This document shows positions 17,340 through 25,566 of a stretch of DNA of 64,000 bases, in pieces. This DNA is from Thaumasiovibrio subtropicus (GTDB taxonomy: Bacteria > Pseudomonadota > Gammaproteobacteria > Enterobacterales > Vibrionaceae). Where the stretch lies: positions 3,471,580 through 3,535,579 of the forward strand of contig NZ_AP023054.1 in assembly GCF_019703835.1 (NCBI RefSeq), written 5' to 3'. Every line of letters begins with the position of its first letter. Position 1 is the stretch's first letter. The notes under the pieces were generated by a model that was not told where the DNA came from, searched no databases, and worked only from the letters and a program-made list of their open reading frames with translations. The translations under genes and the position numbers were made by a program.

Positions 17340-19913
17340 TTAACGCCCTAATGCTTGCTGCAGAGACAAAGGCGGTTCGGAGGTTTCACCTTCCACTTTC
17401 CCGCTCTTGTAAGGCAATACTTGCGCGCACCCATTTTTATCACAGACGATGTCGTAGAACTGCGGCAAGTTAAAATTGATAAAGTTGGCGCTGTGCTTCA
17501 CGCGACCTTGCGCAGAAGTGTAGAACTGACTTACCCCGTGGACCATATCATCTTTGTGGCCGCTGCACTGGCTGTACACTTCCATTCGATTCGCTTCATC
17601 TAGAATGTAGATGTTGTAACCGCCATCATTACAATCTTCAAAGAAAAACTGAATCAAACCTTCGCTGGCAAACGTATCGACAATCTCGGGTGGGCGTGGC
17701 TCACCTTTTTTCAGCATCATTTCACTGCTGGTGCGAATCTTGGTGCTCGAAATCGTGCTGTAGAAATCGACAGAGTTTTCGAGCTTCTGCACTGACACGC
17801 CCCGGCGTTCAAAGAACAACCCATGGGTTTGGTTAGCGATACGGATCGCTTTAAAGCGGCGGCGCTTATCCTGCTCAAGCGGGCGCAAGCGCATTTCAAT
17901 ACACTCAGCGACCAACTGGTAAACGATATTACGAATCAAGCCACGCATGTGCTTGGAGTAACAGAAGACATCCACCGATTCTGGCGGCACCGCGTCTTGG
18001 TGCATCTTACCCAGTACCGTTTTAAGCGCATCCAGCATGGCATTCTCACCACTGAAATGCAGGGTACGTACTTCATTCCACGAATTTCGATAGACAAAAT
18101 CAACGCTACCAACGAGGCAAGTTTGCTGCTCACCAAAACTGAAAATATCCGTGTTCTTAAAGTCAAACTTCACCGCTTTACTGTTCAAGCGGGTCGTCGG
18201 GTCATTTTCCAAGTTGATAAACATCGCCAATTGGCGAATTTCACACGGACTTGCTAACGCTTGCATGCCCGGTTTCGCGCGGCGTAACGAGAAGGTGTTA
18301 CGCATATCGCTCACCATTTGGTACAGCTTGTCGATATCCAAATTGGCATTGCGCACCACAGCGTGCAGGTGCGTGGTATCGGTCAGCAAACCATTAAAGA
18401 ACGCCCAAGCGACTAGCTTAGACAGGTAGCTGTTACTCTCTAACGGTGAACGACCCACAATCTCCATTGGCTTGAGAGACTGTTTATACAGATACCATCC
18501 CTGCGGCATACTACGATTTGGCCCCACTTCAATGAAGCTCAAATCGGTCTCATGCATATCCGGTGACAACTGCTGGTTAAGCAGATCCACTTTACCTGGC
18601 AATACCTCAAAAGCGGCATACAGCTTACGCGCCAAAATACTGATATCTTCAGGGCTGATGGTAGCTGTGATGCTGTTTTTACGTGCAAAGCGGATCAAAT
18701 TACGATAGCTGAGCATTAACGCATCGAGCAGTTCATTGTGGGCAGGCTTAACTTGCTCGACTTTCCAATGACGACGATTATCGAGCTCGTTCAGTGTGTC
18801 ATATTCCCAGCCCCACTCAGCCGTCAACTGCTCTAAAATCGCCCGACGCCATGGCATCGAGCCATTGGACGTTTCACGCGTTAACTTTTCGTGGGTTTTG
18901 AGGTAAAAACAACGACGTACCAAATCGAGACGGCGACTATCACCAATCCGCTCTAGGTAGCGCGTTACCTTATCGAGCATAAGGTAGTAAGCATCGAGAC
19001 CAAACGCAGATACTTGCTGCGAGGCATCATAATTCACCGCATAGAAGCGACGTTTGCTATCGACACTCAAAAGTTGGGTATGTGGATATTCACAAGAATA
19101 GGCTTCGAGCAAAATGGCTTTCAGTACTGATTTATAAGGCGAATCAATACTCTTATAAAGTTGCCATAGGCTAGAACCAAAGTACTCTTCAGCTGGAATG
19201 CGGCTCAAGCCACCAAAATCGATCCACTCTTCGCGCTTTAGTAGCCCCTGCCCTTGCAACTGATCAAGATACTCGTCATAGCACTCCTCCATTTCTGGCG
19301 GCACCATAAACCACAACAGACGCTGCCCAGCGAGGCGCAATGCAGAACGATAGAACTCATCAAGCAACAATAGATGCTGGCTAGAACCGCAGTTCTCACC
19401 GGTCATCTGCTCGGAGTAATTAAAGCGGAAACGTTGCTCATCGATCAGGAAGAAGTTGGCTTCCACCCCTTGCGTCATTGCCCACTCAGAAATACAGCGG
19501 CACTTGTGTTCCAATTGCTCACGCTGCATTAATGGCATGCTGTGATCAACGCAAACCCACAAGTCCAAGTCACTGGTTAAACTCTGCCCTAAAGAAGCCG
19601 TACTGCCCATGGCATACAGGCCATCAATCGCTGGTTTTTGAGGTGTGAGGATATCGCTGAGAGACAGAGAGGCGGCAAGCGCACAGTCTTGAATAAACTG
19701 CGTTTGAACATCCGAAAGGGAAAAGTCGACAATACCGACAGGGACATCAGCATTGACATAGCCCGGCACCGTAGGGTGATTGACTTGCAACAGCGCAGGC
19801 AACAGATCAAAGATCTGCTGTTGAATAGGATTCATTGCCGCTTTGGCACGCCCAAGGCGCAGCTCAGTATGAGCATCATAACGGCGAATTAACGATTCAA
19901 TATAGGTATGCAA
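17340..19913 (-). CDS. cyaA: class I adenylate cyclase
   Basis: The 857-residue enzyme makes cAMP from ATP and is the source of the CRP ligand. The N-terminal catalytic half contains GSTASLGQSLTSDLDLWVC, the nucleotidyltransferase signature with its Asp pair, and GSSQHLLLLDEFYR. The C-terminal half is the regulatory region that responds to EIIA-Glc. I place the start at TTG 19913 because the family begins LxTYIExL and GGAAGAG precedes it; E. coli cyaA also uses TTG. An upstream ATG at 19973 would add 20 unconserved residues. It is divergent from hemC, with a CRP-like site between. Confidence 0.94.
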   Translation of the reverse strand: MHTYIESLIRRYDAHTELRLGRAKAAMNPIQQQIFDLLPALLQVNHPTVPGYVNADVPVGIVDFSLSDVQTQFIQDCALAASLSLSDILTPQKPAIDGLYAMGSTASLGQSLTSDLDLWVCVDHSMPLMQREQLEHKCRCISEWAMTQGVEANFFLIDEQRFRFNYSEQMTGENCGSSQHLLLLDEFYRSALRLAGQRLLWFMVPPEMEECYDEYLDQLQGQGLLKREEWIDFGGLSRIPAEEYFGSSLWQLYKSIDSPYKSVLKAILLEAYSCEYPHTQLLSVDSKRRFYAVNYDASQQVSAFGLDAYYLMLDKVTRYLERIGDSRRLDLVRRCFYLKTHEKLTRETSNGSMPWRRAILEQLTAEWGWEYDTLNELDNRRHWKVEQVKPAHNELLDALMLSYRNLIRFARKNSITATISPEDISILARKLYAAFEVLPGKVDLLNQQLSPDMHETDLSFIEVGPNRSMPQGWYLYKQSLKPMEIVGRSPLESNSYLSKLVAWAFFNGLLTDTTHLHAVVRNANLDIDKLYQMVSDMRNTFSLRRAKPGMQALASPCEIRQLAMFINLENDPTTRLNSKAVKFDFKNTDIFSFGEQQTCLVGSVDFVYRNSWNEVRTLHFSGENAMLDALKTVLGKMHQDAVPPESVDVFCYSKHMRGLIRNIVYQLVAECIEMRLRPLEQDKRRRFKAIRIANQTHGLFFERRGVSVQKLENSVDFYSTISSTKIRTSSEMMLKKGEPRPPEIVDTFASEGLIQFFFEDCNDGGYNIYILDEANRMEVYSQCSGHKDDMVHGVSQFYTSAQGRVKHSANFINFNLPQFYDIVCDKNGCAQVLPYKSGKVEGETSEPPLSLQQALGR

Positions 19914-20185
19914 CGTACTCTTCCAAGAGCGGCTAACACCAACCGGCTCACATAACGCCCAAAATTCACACAACCGTCATACAGTTGGCTAACTCGTAGA
20001 CTATTCCGACGCAAAAACGTGATCAATATAACAGTTTACCCCTCTAGGGTAAAGAAATTACCACACTTTGATCGCAATTATTATGCAACGCGGGCATATG
20101 CTGGTGTCATCTTCCCTGCTGTTACACAAACGTAGTCCATTTCGGATATCAACTCTGCGTAATTATAGCGCCACCCAGATAATTA

Positions 20186-20201
20186 TGAGAGGCAAATCAC
20201 A
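20186..20201. promoter_or_regulatory. CRP-like site between cyaA and hemC
   Basis: TGAGA-N6-TCACA matches the CRP consensus TGTGA-N6-TCACA at nine of ten positions. It lies in the 404-bp divergent region (19914-20317), 117 bp from hemC and 273 bp from cyaA. cAMP-CRP control of cyaA is known in E. coli, where a site overlaps the promoter. Here the distance to cyaA leaves the target open. Nothing else convincing was seen in the gap. Confidence 0.5.
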
Positions 20202-20317
20202 TTTTCTTTGGTGCAATTCAGGAAAACAGTAAATTGTCTTCTCAATCACCCTACAAGAATTGTGCCTCTGCGCAGTGGTGATACGATATTCCCACTCTTA
20301 TTGAAATGGAAAGCCGC

Positions 20318-21253
20318 ATGACCGACAAACCGCTTCGTATCGCAACTCGCCGAAGTGCACTGGCACTCTGGCAGGCTGAGTATGTTAAAGCAGAGCTGGA
20401 AAAAATTCACCCACAATTAGAAGTGGTACTCGTCCCTATGGTCACTAAGGGAGACATCATTCTCGATACACCATTGGCCAAAGTCGGTGGCAAAGGGCTC
20501 TTTGTCAAAGAGTTAGAAAATGCCATGCTCGAAGACCGCGCCGATATTGCGGTGCATTCAATGAAAGATGTCCCAGTAGAGTTCCCGGAAGGACTCGGCC
20601 TTGTCACCATTTGCGAACGCGAAGATCCACGTGACGCCTTTGTCTCTAATCACTACGATCGTCTTGCTGATCTACCGCAAGGCGCCGTTGTGGGGACATC
20701 GAGCTTACGCCGAGAATGCCAACTGCGCGCTGAACGACCTGACCTAATTATCAAAAGCTTACGTGGCAACGTGAACACGCGACTCAGCAAACTTGACGCA
20801 GGCGAGTTCGATGCCATTATCCTCGCGTGCGCCGGTTTGATGCGCCTTGGTATGCATGACCGTATCAAAGAGGCCATTGCGCCAGAGCAGAGCTTACCAG
20901 CTGTAGGCCAAGGCGCTGTCGGGATTGAATGCCGTTTAGATGATGAACGTACCCGCGCCCTACTTGCCCCTTTAGGTCATGTAGACACGCGCGACCGCGT
21001 CCTTTGCGAGCGCGCCATGAATAACCATTTACAAGGCGGGTGTCAGGTCCCTATTGGCAGCTACTCGGTATTGGATGGCGACGAAATATGGCTGCGTGCC
21101 CTTGTCGGTGAGCCCGATGGCAGCAAAATTATTCGTGGAGAAATGCGTGGTCCGCGCGAACACGCTGAAGCCATGGGCAAGGAACTCGCCCAACAGCTAT
21201 TGGATGACGGAGCCAAAGCCATACTCGATAAACTGTACGCTGACGCACCATGA
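20318..21253 (+). CDS. hemC: porphobilinogen deaminase
   Basis: The 311-residue enzyme polymerises four porphobilinogens into hydroxymethylbilane. [14 protein letters not shown] starts domain 1. The dipyrromethane cofactor cysteine lies in [13 protein letters not shown] at 20318 is preferred over 20306 because it fits the family length and GGAAAG lies upstream. It opens a hemC-hemD-hemX-hemY operon with overlapping genes, as in enterobacteria and vibrios, divergent from cyaA. Confidence 0.95.
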   Translation: MTDKPLRIATRRSALALWQAEYVKAELEKIHPQLEVVLVPMVTKGDIILDTPLAKVGGKGLFVKELENAMLEDRADIAVHSMKDVPVEFPEGLGLVTICEREDPRDAFVSNHYDRLADLPQGAVVGTSSLRRECQLRAERPDLIIKSLRGNVNTRLSKLDAGEFDAIILACAGLMRLGMHDRIKEAIAPEQSLPAVGQGAVGIECRLDDERTRALLAPLGHVDTRDRVLCERAMNNHLQGGCQVPIGSYSVLDGDEIWLRALVGEPDGSKIIRGEMRGPREHAEAMGKELAQQLLDDGAKAILDKLYADAP

Positions 21254-22026
21254 CACTTGCGATAGTCCGTCCTGCTCCAGAGTGCCACCAATTGGTGGCA
21301 CAGTTGCAAGCGGTCGACATTGACGCTACCGCCTTACCGATCATGACATTTTCTCTCGGCGAAGACGCGAAACAACTACCAAATCAGCTACAATCACTGC
21401 GCGCAGGGGACATTGTGATTGCCGTCAGCAAGGCTGCAATCACATTCAGCTCACAAATAATGACCCAGCACAATGCAAATTGGCGCAAAGATGTGCACTA
21501 TGTCGCGGTGGGCGAAGGGACAGCCGCACACTTCGCAGCAGAGACTGGACAAGATGTTCATTTTCCTCAGCAAGCAGACAGCGAAGGTGTGCTATCTTTA
21601 CCGCTTCTTCAACACACAACTGGTCAAAACGTCATCATTCTTCGCGGTCAAAACGGTCGAGAATTAATGAAAGACGCACTAGCAGCGCATGGCGCCAATG
21701 TGGCATATTGCGAAGTATACCAGCGACAATGGCTACCTATTGATGCAGACACGTTTTATCAACAGTGGCATCAACGACTTTCCGGCCTCGTCGTGACCAG
21801 TCAGCAGCAACTGGCCCATTTGTGGCAAAGCTGCGCATCACAGCATCAAACATGGCTGCAATCGCTGCCACTATGGGTACCCAGTAATCGGGTGGCCCAA
21901 TATGCCCAAACTCTGGGCTTTCATACTATTACCAGTGTGAACAGCGCCACCAACTCGGCCCTGTTCGCGACCCTAAGCCTGACTAGCAGAACGGGAAAAA
22001 CGGATGACCAACAAAAACACCAATAA
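21250..22026 (+). CDS. hemD: uroporphyrinogen-III synthase
   Basis: The 258-residue enzyme cyclises hydroxymethylbilane with inversion of ring D to give uroporphyrinogen III. The family is weakly conserved; the start [10 protein letters not shown] and the central [19 protein letters not shown] (the second-domain signature) support it. It overlaps hemC by four bases and hemX by 23 bases, so translation is coupled. Confidence 0.9.
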   Translation: MTLAIVRPAPECHQLVAQLQAVDIDATALPIMTFSLGEDAKQLPNQLQSLRAGDIVIAVSKAAITFSSQIMTQHNANWRKDVHYVAVGEGTAAHFAAETGQDVHFPQQADSEGVLSLPLLQHTTGQNVIILRGQNGRELMKDALAAHGANVAYCEVYQRQWLPIDADTFYQQWHQRLSGLVVTSQQQLAHLWQSCASQHQTWLQSLPLWVPSNRVAQYAQTLGFHTITSVNSATNSALFATLSLTSRTGKTDDQQKHQ

Positions 22027-23344
22027 CGATCTCAACCAAGACAATGGCAATACAGAGATTGGCAAAGACAAACAAGCGCTAAGCAATGGTACGGCATCAG
22101 CCACCGCCCCAGCAGGCAAGCCAGCCGCTGACAACAAGCCAAACGGTGACAAAAAATCGTCTCGCTCTTCACATTCCCGCCGTCGCAACAATCAGCGTAA
22201 TCAACAAGAAAAACGTGCGGCAAAACCTTCAACAGCGCCAAACCTTGAAAAAGAGCCACTGCCAGAGCCACAACCACAAGCGACACCAGCCAGTACTGAA
22301 CAAGCACCATCTAAAGTCAGCAAAACGGGCGTCGCTGCGATCATCATCGCGATTTTGCTCAGCGGTGGCGTCTTCTATCAAGGTCATGTTGAAAACGAAG
22401 CCCTTCGCGCCGAGCTCGCAACCATGAAAGAGACACTCGGCACGCAAGCCATGGATATCCGCGACACACGCCAGAGCCTAGACGCTGGCCAGCGCGAACT
22501 CAATGCGCAAGTCCTCGAGATAAACTCAATCAGTGAAACCACTCGAGCACAGCAAGAGAAGTCAGTCGAGTCACTACAGCGCGCCTTGGCCGAAATGGAA
22601 GGTCATCGCCCAAGCGACTGGCTACTTGCAGAATCAGATTACCTGATGAAGATGGCAGGACGTAAACTCCACCTTGAGCGCGATGTGCTCAGCGCCATCT
22701 TACTCTTAGAAGCGGCGGATGGTCGTATTGCCGAACTTAACGACCCTAACCTGACCCCAGTGCGTCGCGCGCTGGCCGAAGACATTTCAGCACTAAAAGC
22801 CGTGACCATAATCGATCGCGATGGCATTGTTTTGCGCCTCACGACACTGCAAAACCAAATTGAAAGTCTACCGCTTGCTAACGCCATCATGCCGGAAGAA
22901 GAGCAACGCGATCCGACGCATGTTTCTGGCAATGTGGCCGATTGGAAAGACAACCTCAAGGCCTCCATGCTCGGCTTTAGCGAGAACTTCATTACCTACC
23001 GAAAGCGCGATGGTGATGTCATTCCACTCCTGACACCGAATCAACATTTCTACGTCAAAGAGAACATCAAATCGAAGTTAGAAACCGCGATTAAGGCTGT
23101 TTATCGCGAAGAAGGTAAGCTTTACCAAACATCACTGGATGTCGCTCTACAATGGTCAAACGAGTTCTTTAGTGGCGATTCGGGCAAGGTAGTCGCTTAC
23201 TTAGAAGAACTCGAAGCCCTATCCGGCAAACAAGTTGAAGTCAGCTATCCTACCGCACTGAAAGCGCAACCTTTGGTCGCAGAAGTGCTAGAGCGCCGTT
23301 TACGCACTAAAGTAACGTCTCAATACGATAACGAAGGAGCATAA
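22004..23344 (+). CDS. hemX: HemX, inner-membrane protein of the heme operon
   Basis: The 446-residue protein has a long cytosolic N-terminal region rich in Asn, Lys, Pro and Ala (about 1-105), one membrane helix (VAAIIIAILLSGGVFYQ), a periplasmic coiled coil (about 130-200) and a C-terminal HemX domain (LLAESDYLMKMAGRKL). Despite an old label as a methyltransferase, it lacks such a fold and is thought to have a structural role in heme synthesis. The low-complexity N terminus is species-variable. hemY follows after three bases. Confidence 0.88.
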   Translation: MTNKNTNNDLNQDNGNTEIGKDKQALSNGTASATAPAGKPAADNKPNGDKKSSRSSHSRRRNNQRNQQEKRAAKPSTAPNLEKEPLPEPQPQATPASTEQAPSKVSKTGVAAIIIAILLSGGVFYQGHVENEALRAELATMKETLGTQAMDIRDTRQSLDAGQRELNAQVLEINSISETTRAQQEKSVESLQRALAEMEGHRPSDWLLAESDYLMKMAGRKLHLERDVLSAILLLEAADGRIAELNDPNLTPVRRALAEDISALKAVTIIDRDGIVLRLTTLQNQIESLPLANAIMPEEEQRDPTHVSGNVADWKDNLKASMLGFSENFITYRKRDGDVIPLLTPNQHFYVKENIKSKLETAIKAVYREEGKLYQTSLDVALQWSNEFFSGDSGKVVAYLEELEALSGKQVEVSYPTALKAQPLVAEVLERRLRTKVTSQYDNEGA

Positions 23345-23347
23345 GCC

Positions 23348-24544
23348 ATGATTAGACTGATCCTTCTCGTCGCCGCGCTGATTGCCGGCATCGTGCTTGG
23401 ACCGCATCTAGCCAACAACCAAGGCTACGTGCTGATCTCTTTTTCCCAGCACACGTTAGAAATGAGCCTTACCACCTTGATCGTCCTGACGATTGTGGCA
23501 TTTATGGGCATCTTGTTGCTTGAGAACATCATCAAATTCATCTTATCTCGCTTTAGCGTCACGATGGGTTGGTTTGCTGGCCGTAAAGCGCGTAAGGCGC
23601 GTCAATTAACCGCGCTAAGCCAAACCAAACTGCTAGAAGGTGACTGGTCTCAAGCTGAGAAATTGGCGTTGAAAGGGGCCACACATAACGCTGAATCACC
23701 GCAGCTTAACTACTTAATGGCAGCGGAAGCAGCGCAGGGCCTAGGCGATATTGCCAAGCGTGATAAGCACCTAGCACTGGCAGAGAAGCAAACCAAATCC
23801 GACCTTGCCGTGCGCCTCACCCGCGCGCGCTTGCAGTTCGACAACAAGCAGTTTGAAGAAGCGTTGGCGACCCTGCAGCAGTTGCAAAGTCAATACGGCA
23901 ATAACCCTGTCGTCCTGAGTTTACTCCGCGACTGTTATTTGCAATTGAACGATTGGCAGCCATTAATCAAATTACTCCCAACACTGAAAAAGCAAAACCT
24001 TATCAGTGAAAAAGAGTATAGCGAGCTCAATATCAAAGCCGAAATTGGTGTCATGGCGCAGATCACTCAAGTACGCGGTTGTGAAGGGCTCCTCAGCCAT
24101 TGGCATAGCCTCAACAAGCGTGCGCGCCAAAATCCTGCGCTATTGGCTGCTTTTGTAGAACAGATGATCAGCCGCCAAGCAGACAACCAAGCGTATAGCA
24201 TCATCAAAGAGAGCTTGAAAAAAGAAGTGGCACCAGAAGTCGTTGCACTTATCCCGCAGCTGAACTTGTCTGATTACCACCCAGTGGTAACTAAACTCAC
24301 AAGTTTATTGAAGTACAACGAGAACAACGCGGTACTTCACAGTACGTTGGGTCAGCTTTACTTGCGCGAAGAAAAGTTTGCCGAAGCGCAAGCGGAGTTT
24401 GAGAAAGCCGTTGCACTCTCGCCAAATGTGTCTGATTACGCTTATCTCGCTAACATGCTAGAGCGCCAGCAGAAATCAGAACAGGCCGCAGAAGCCACCA
24501 AGCTCGGCCTCAACCTCGCGTTACCAGAGCAAAAGAGCGCTTAA
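23348..24544 (+). CDS. hemY: HemY, TPR inner-membrane protein
   Basis: The 398-residue protein starts with two membrane helices (about 1-60) and continues as a tetratricopeptide-repeat domain. The last repeats, including AVLHSTLGQLYLREEKFAEAQAEFEKAV, are clear. This is the enterobacterial HemY, unrelated to the protoporphyrinogen oxidase of the same name in Bacillus. GRKARKARQLTA after the second helix is a family trait. It closes the hem operon before a strong terminator. Confidence 0.9.
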   Translation: MIRLILLVAALIAGIVLGPHLANNQGYVLISFSQHTLEMSLTTLIVLTIVAFMGILLLENIIKFILSRFSVTMGWFAGRKARKARQLTALSQTKLLEGDWSQAEKLALKGATHNAESPQLNYLMAAEAAQGLGDIAKRDKHLALAEKQTKSDLAVRLTRARLQFDNKQFEEALATLQQLQSQYGNNPVVLSLLRDCYLQLNDWQPLIKLLPTLKKQNLISEKEYSELNIKAEIGVMAQITQVRGCEGLLSHWHSLNKRARQNPALLAAFVEQMISRQADNQAYSIIKESLKKEVAPEVVALIPQLNLSDYHPVVTKLTSLLKYNENNAVLHSTLGQLYLREEKFAEAQAEFEKAVALSPNVSDYAYLANMLERQQKSEQAAEATKLGLNLALPEQKSA

Positions 24545-24562
24545 GGCTTGCCTTCAAGCCAT

Positions 24563-24589
24563 AAAAAAACCCGCCTCGGCGGGTTTTTT
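24563..24589 (+). terminator. terminator of the hem operon
   Basis: CCCGC and GCGGG arms within 24570-24583 carry A- and T-rich flanks, with a T run after the stem. It can also act on the convergent small gene at 24607-24771. Confidence 0.85.
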
Positions 24590-24606
24590 GTTTGCTGCGT
24601 TTTTCG

Positions 24607-24771
24607 CTAGGCCTCTTTTTTCAGTTTACTGCCGCTACACAGCACTTTCTTTTCATTGGCGACACGAGCACACTTCAAACAGACAAAGGTGGGTTTTTTA
24701 ACCAACTTGCGTAAGCCTTTTAGATCCGTGGCAATATCGTTGCGTCGCCACTTACACAATGTTTTCGCCAT
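24607..24771 (-). CDS. small four-cysteine protein coupled to rsmJ
   Basis: This 54-residue basic protein starts MAKTLCKWRRNDI. It has cysteines at 6, 31, 34 and 45, where Cys31-x-x-Cys34 (CLKC) and the flanking cysteines look like a zinc ribbon. It begins two bases after the stop of rsmJ (25544 to 24774, same strand), so it is probably translated from the rsmJ message. The basic charge and zinc ribbon suggest RNA or ribosome binding, which is inference. I recall similar small uncharacterised proteins in vibrios but give no symbol. Confidence 0.75.
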   Translation of the reverse strand: MAKTLCKWRRNDIATDLKGLRKLVKKPTFVCLKCARVANEKKVLCSGSKLKKEA

Positions 24772-24773
24772 GC

Positions 24774-25544
24774 TTACGCTCCCGCCGCTTTCACATACAC
24801 GTCAAAACGGTTTTTCTTAGTCTCTATTGCCATCGTTGGTTTCACCCCATCCAGCACTTCAGCATAGTCTGGTCGCTTCACCACCACGCGTTCAGTCGCC
24901 AACGCCAACGCTGGTGTCAGCAAATCATCGGCATCCATATCGCTGCCAACTAAGGACTGAAAGACACGCATCTCTTTTTTGACCAGCGCTGATTTCTTTT
25001 TATGCGGATACATAGGGTCGAGGTAGATCACTTGAGGCGGTGTTTCATCCCCCACAGTGATCCCTTCGGCTAACGCGGTTTGACTCGCAGCATGTAGCAG
25101 ACGCATGCGTTGTTGCATCCATGCACCGATCTCATCATCGGCATAGGCGCGCTGTAAGCCATCATCTAGCAGCGCAGCAACAACAGGATGGCGTTCAATC
25201 ATCGTCACATCACAACCCAGAGACGCAAGCACGAAGGCATCTCGCCCTAGTCCAGCTGTCGCATCCAACACTTTCGGTGTCTTTCCTTGCTTAAGCCCAA
25301 CCGCTTTCGCTATCGCTTGACCACGCCCACCACCAAACTTGCGACGATGCGCGACGGCACCACCAACAAAATCGACATAGATCGCGCCGAGTTTGGGCTC
25401 ATCACACTTACGCAGTTCTAGTTGGTGTTGCGTTAACACTAAGGCAAAAGGGGCGGCATCATGGTGTACTAGCCCCCAGCGTTCAGCCAGAGCAGCCAAC
25501 TCAGGTGCACGCTGAACGTCTTCACTTACTAAATTAATCTGCAC
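24774..25544 (-). CDS. rsmJ: 16S rRNA m2G1516 methyltransferase
   Basis: The 256-residue SAM-dependent methyltransferase RsmJ (YhiQ) modifies G1516 of 16S rRNA. The SAM motif is [37 protein letters not shown] carries the catalytic NPPY-like motif, and [10 protein letters not shown] is diagnostic. In E. coli it lies beside prlC, rlmJ and gor; here a GGDEF gene and asnC separate it from prlC. The 54-residue gene follows without a gap. Confidence 0.93.
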   Translation of the reverse strand: MQINLVSEDVQRAPELAALAERWGLVHHDAAPFALVLTQHQLELRKCDEPKLGAIYVDFVGGAVAHRRKFGGGRGQAIAKAVGLKQGKTPKVLDATAGLGRDAFVLASLGCDVTMIERHPVVAALLDDGLQRAYADDEIGAWMQQRMRLLHAASQTALAEGITVGDETPPQVIYLDPMYPHKKKSALVKKEMRVFQSLVGSDMDADDLLTPALALATERVVVKRPDYAEVLDGVKPTMAIETKKNRFDVYVKAAGA

Positions 25545-25566
25545 CTTGCAGCTCTCTTGCGGTCAA

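Noticed and set aside
22004..23344. HemX as uroporphyrinogen-III methyltransferase
   Set aside because: The protein is a membrane coiled-coil HemX with no SAM-dependent methyltransferase motifs.
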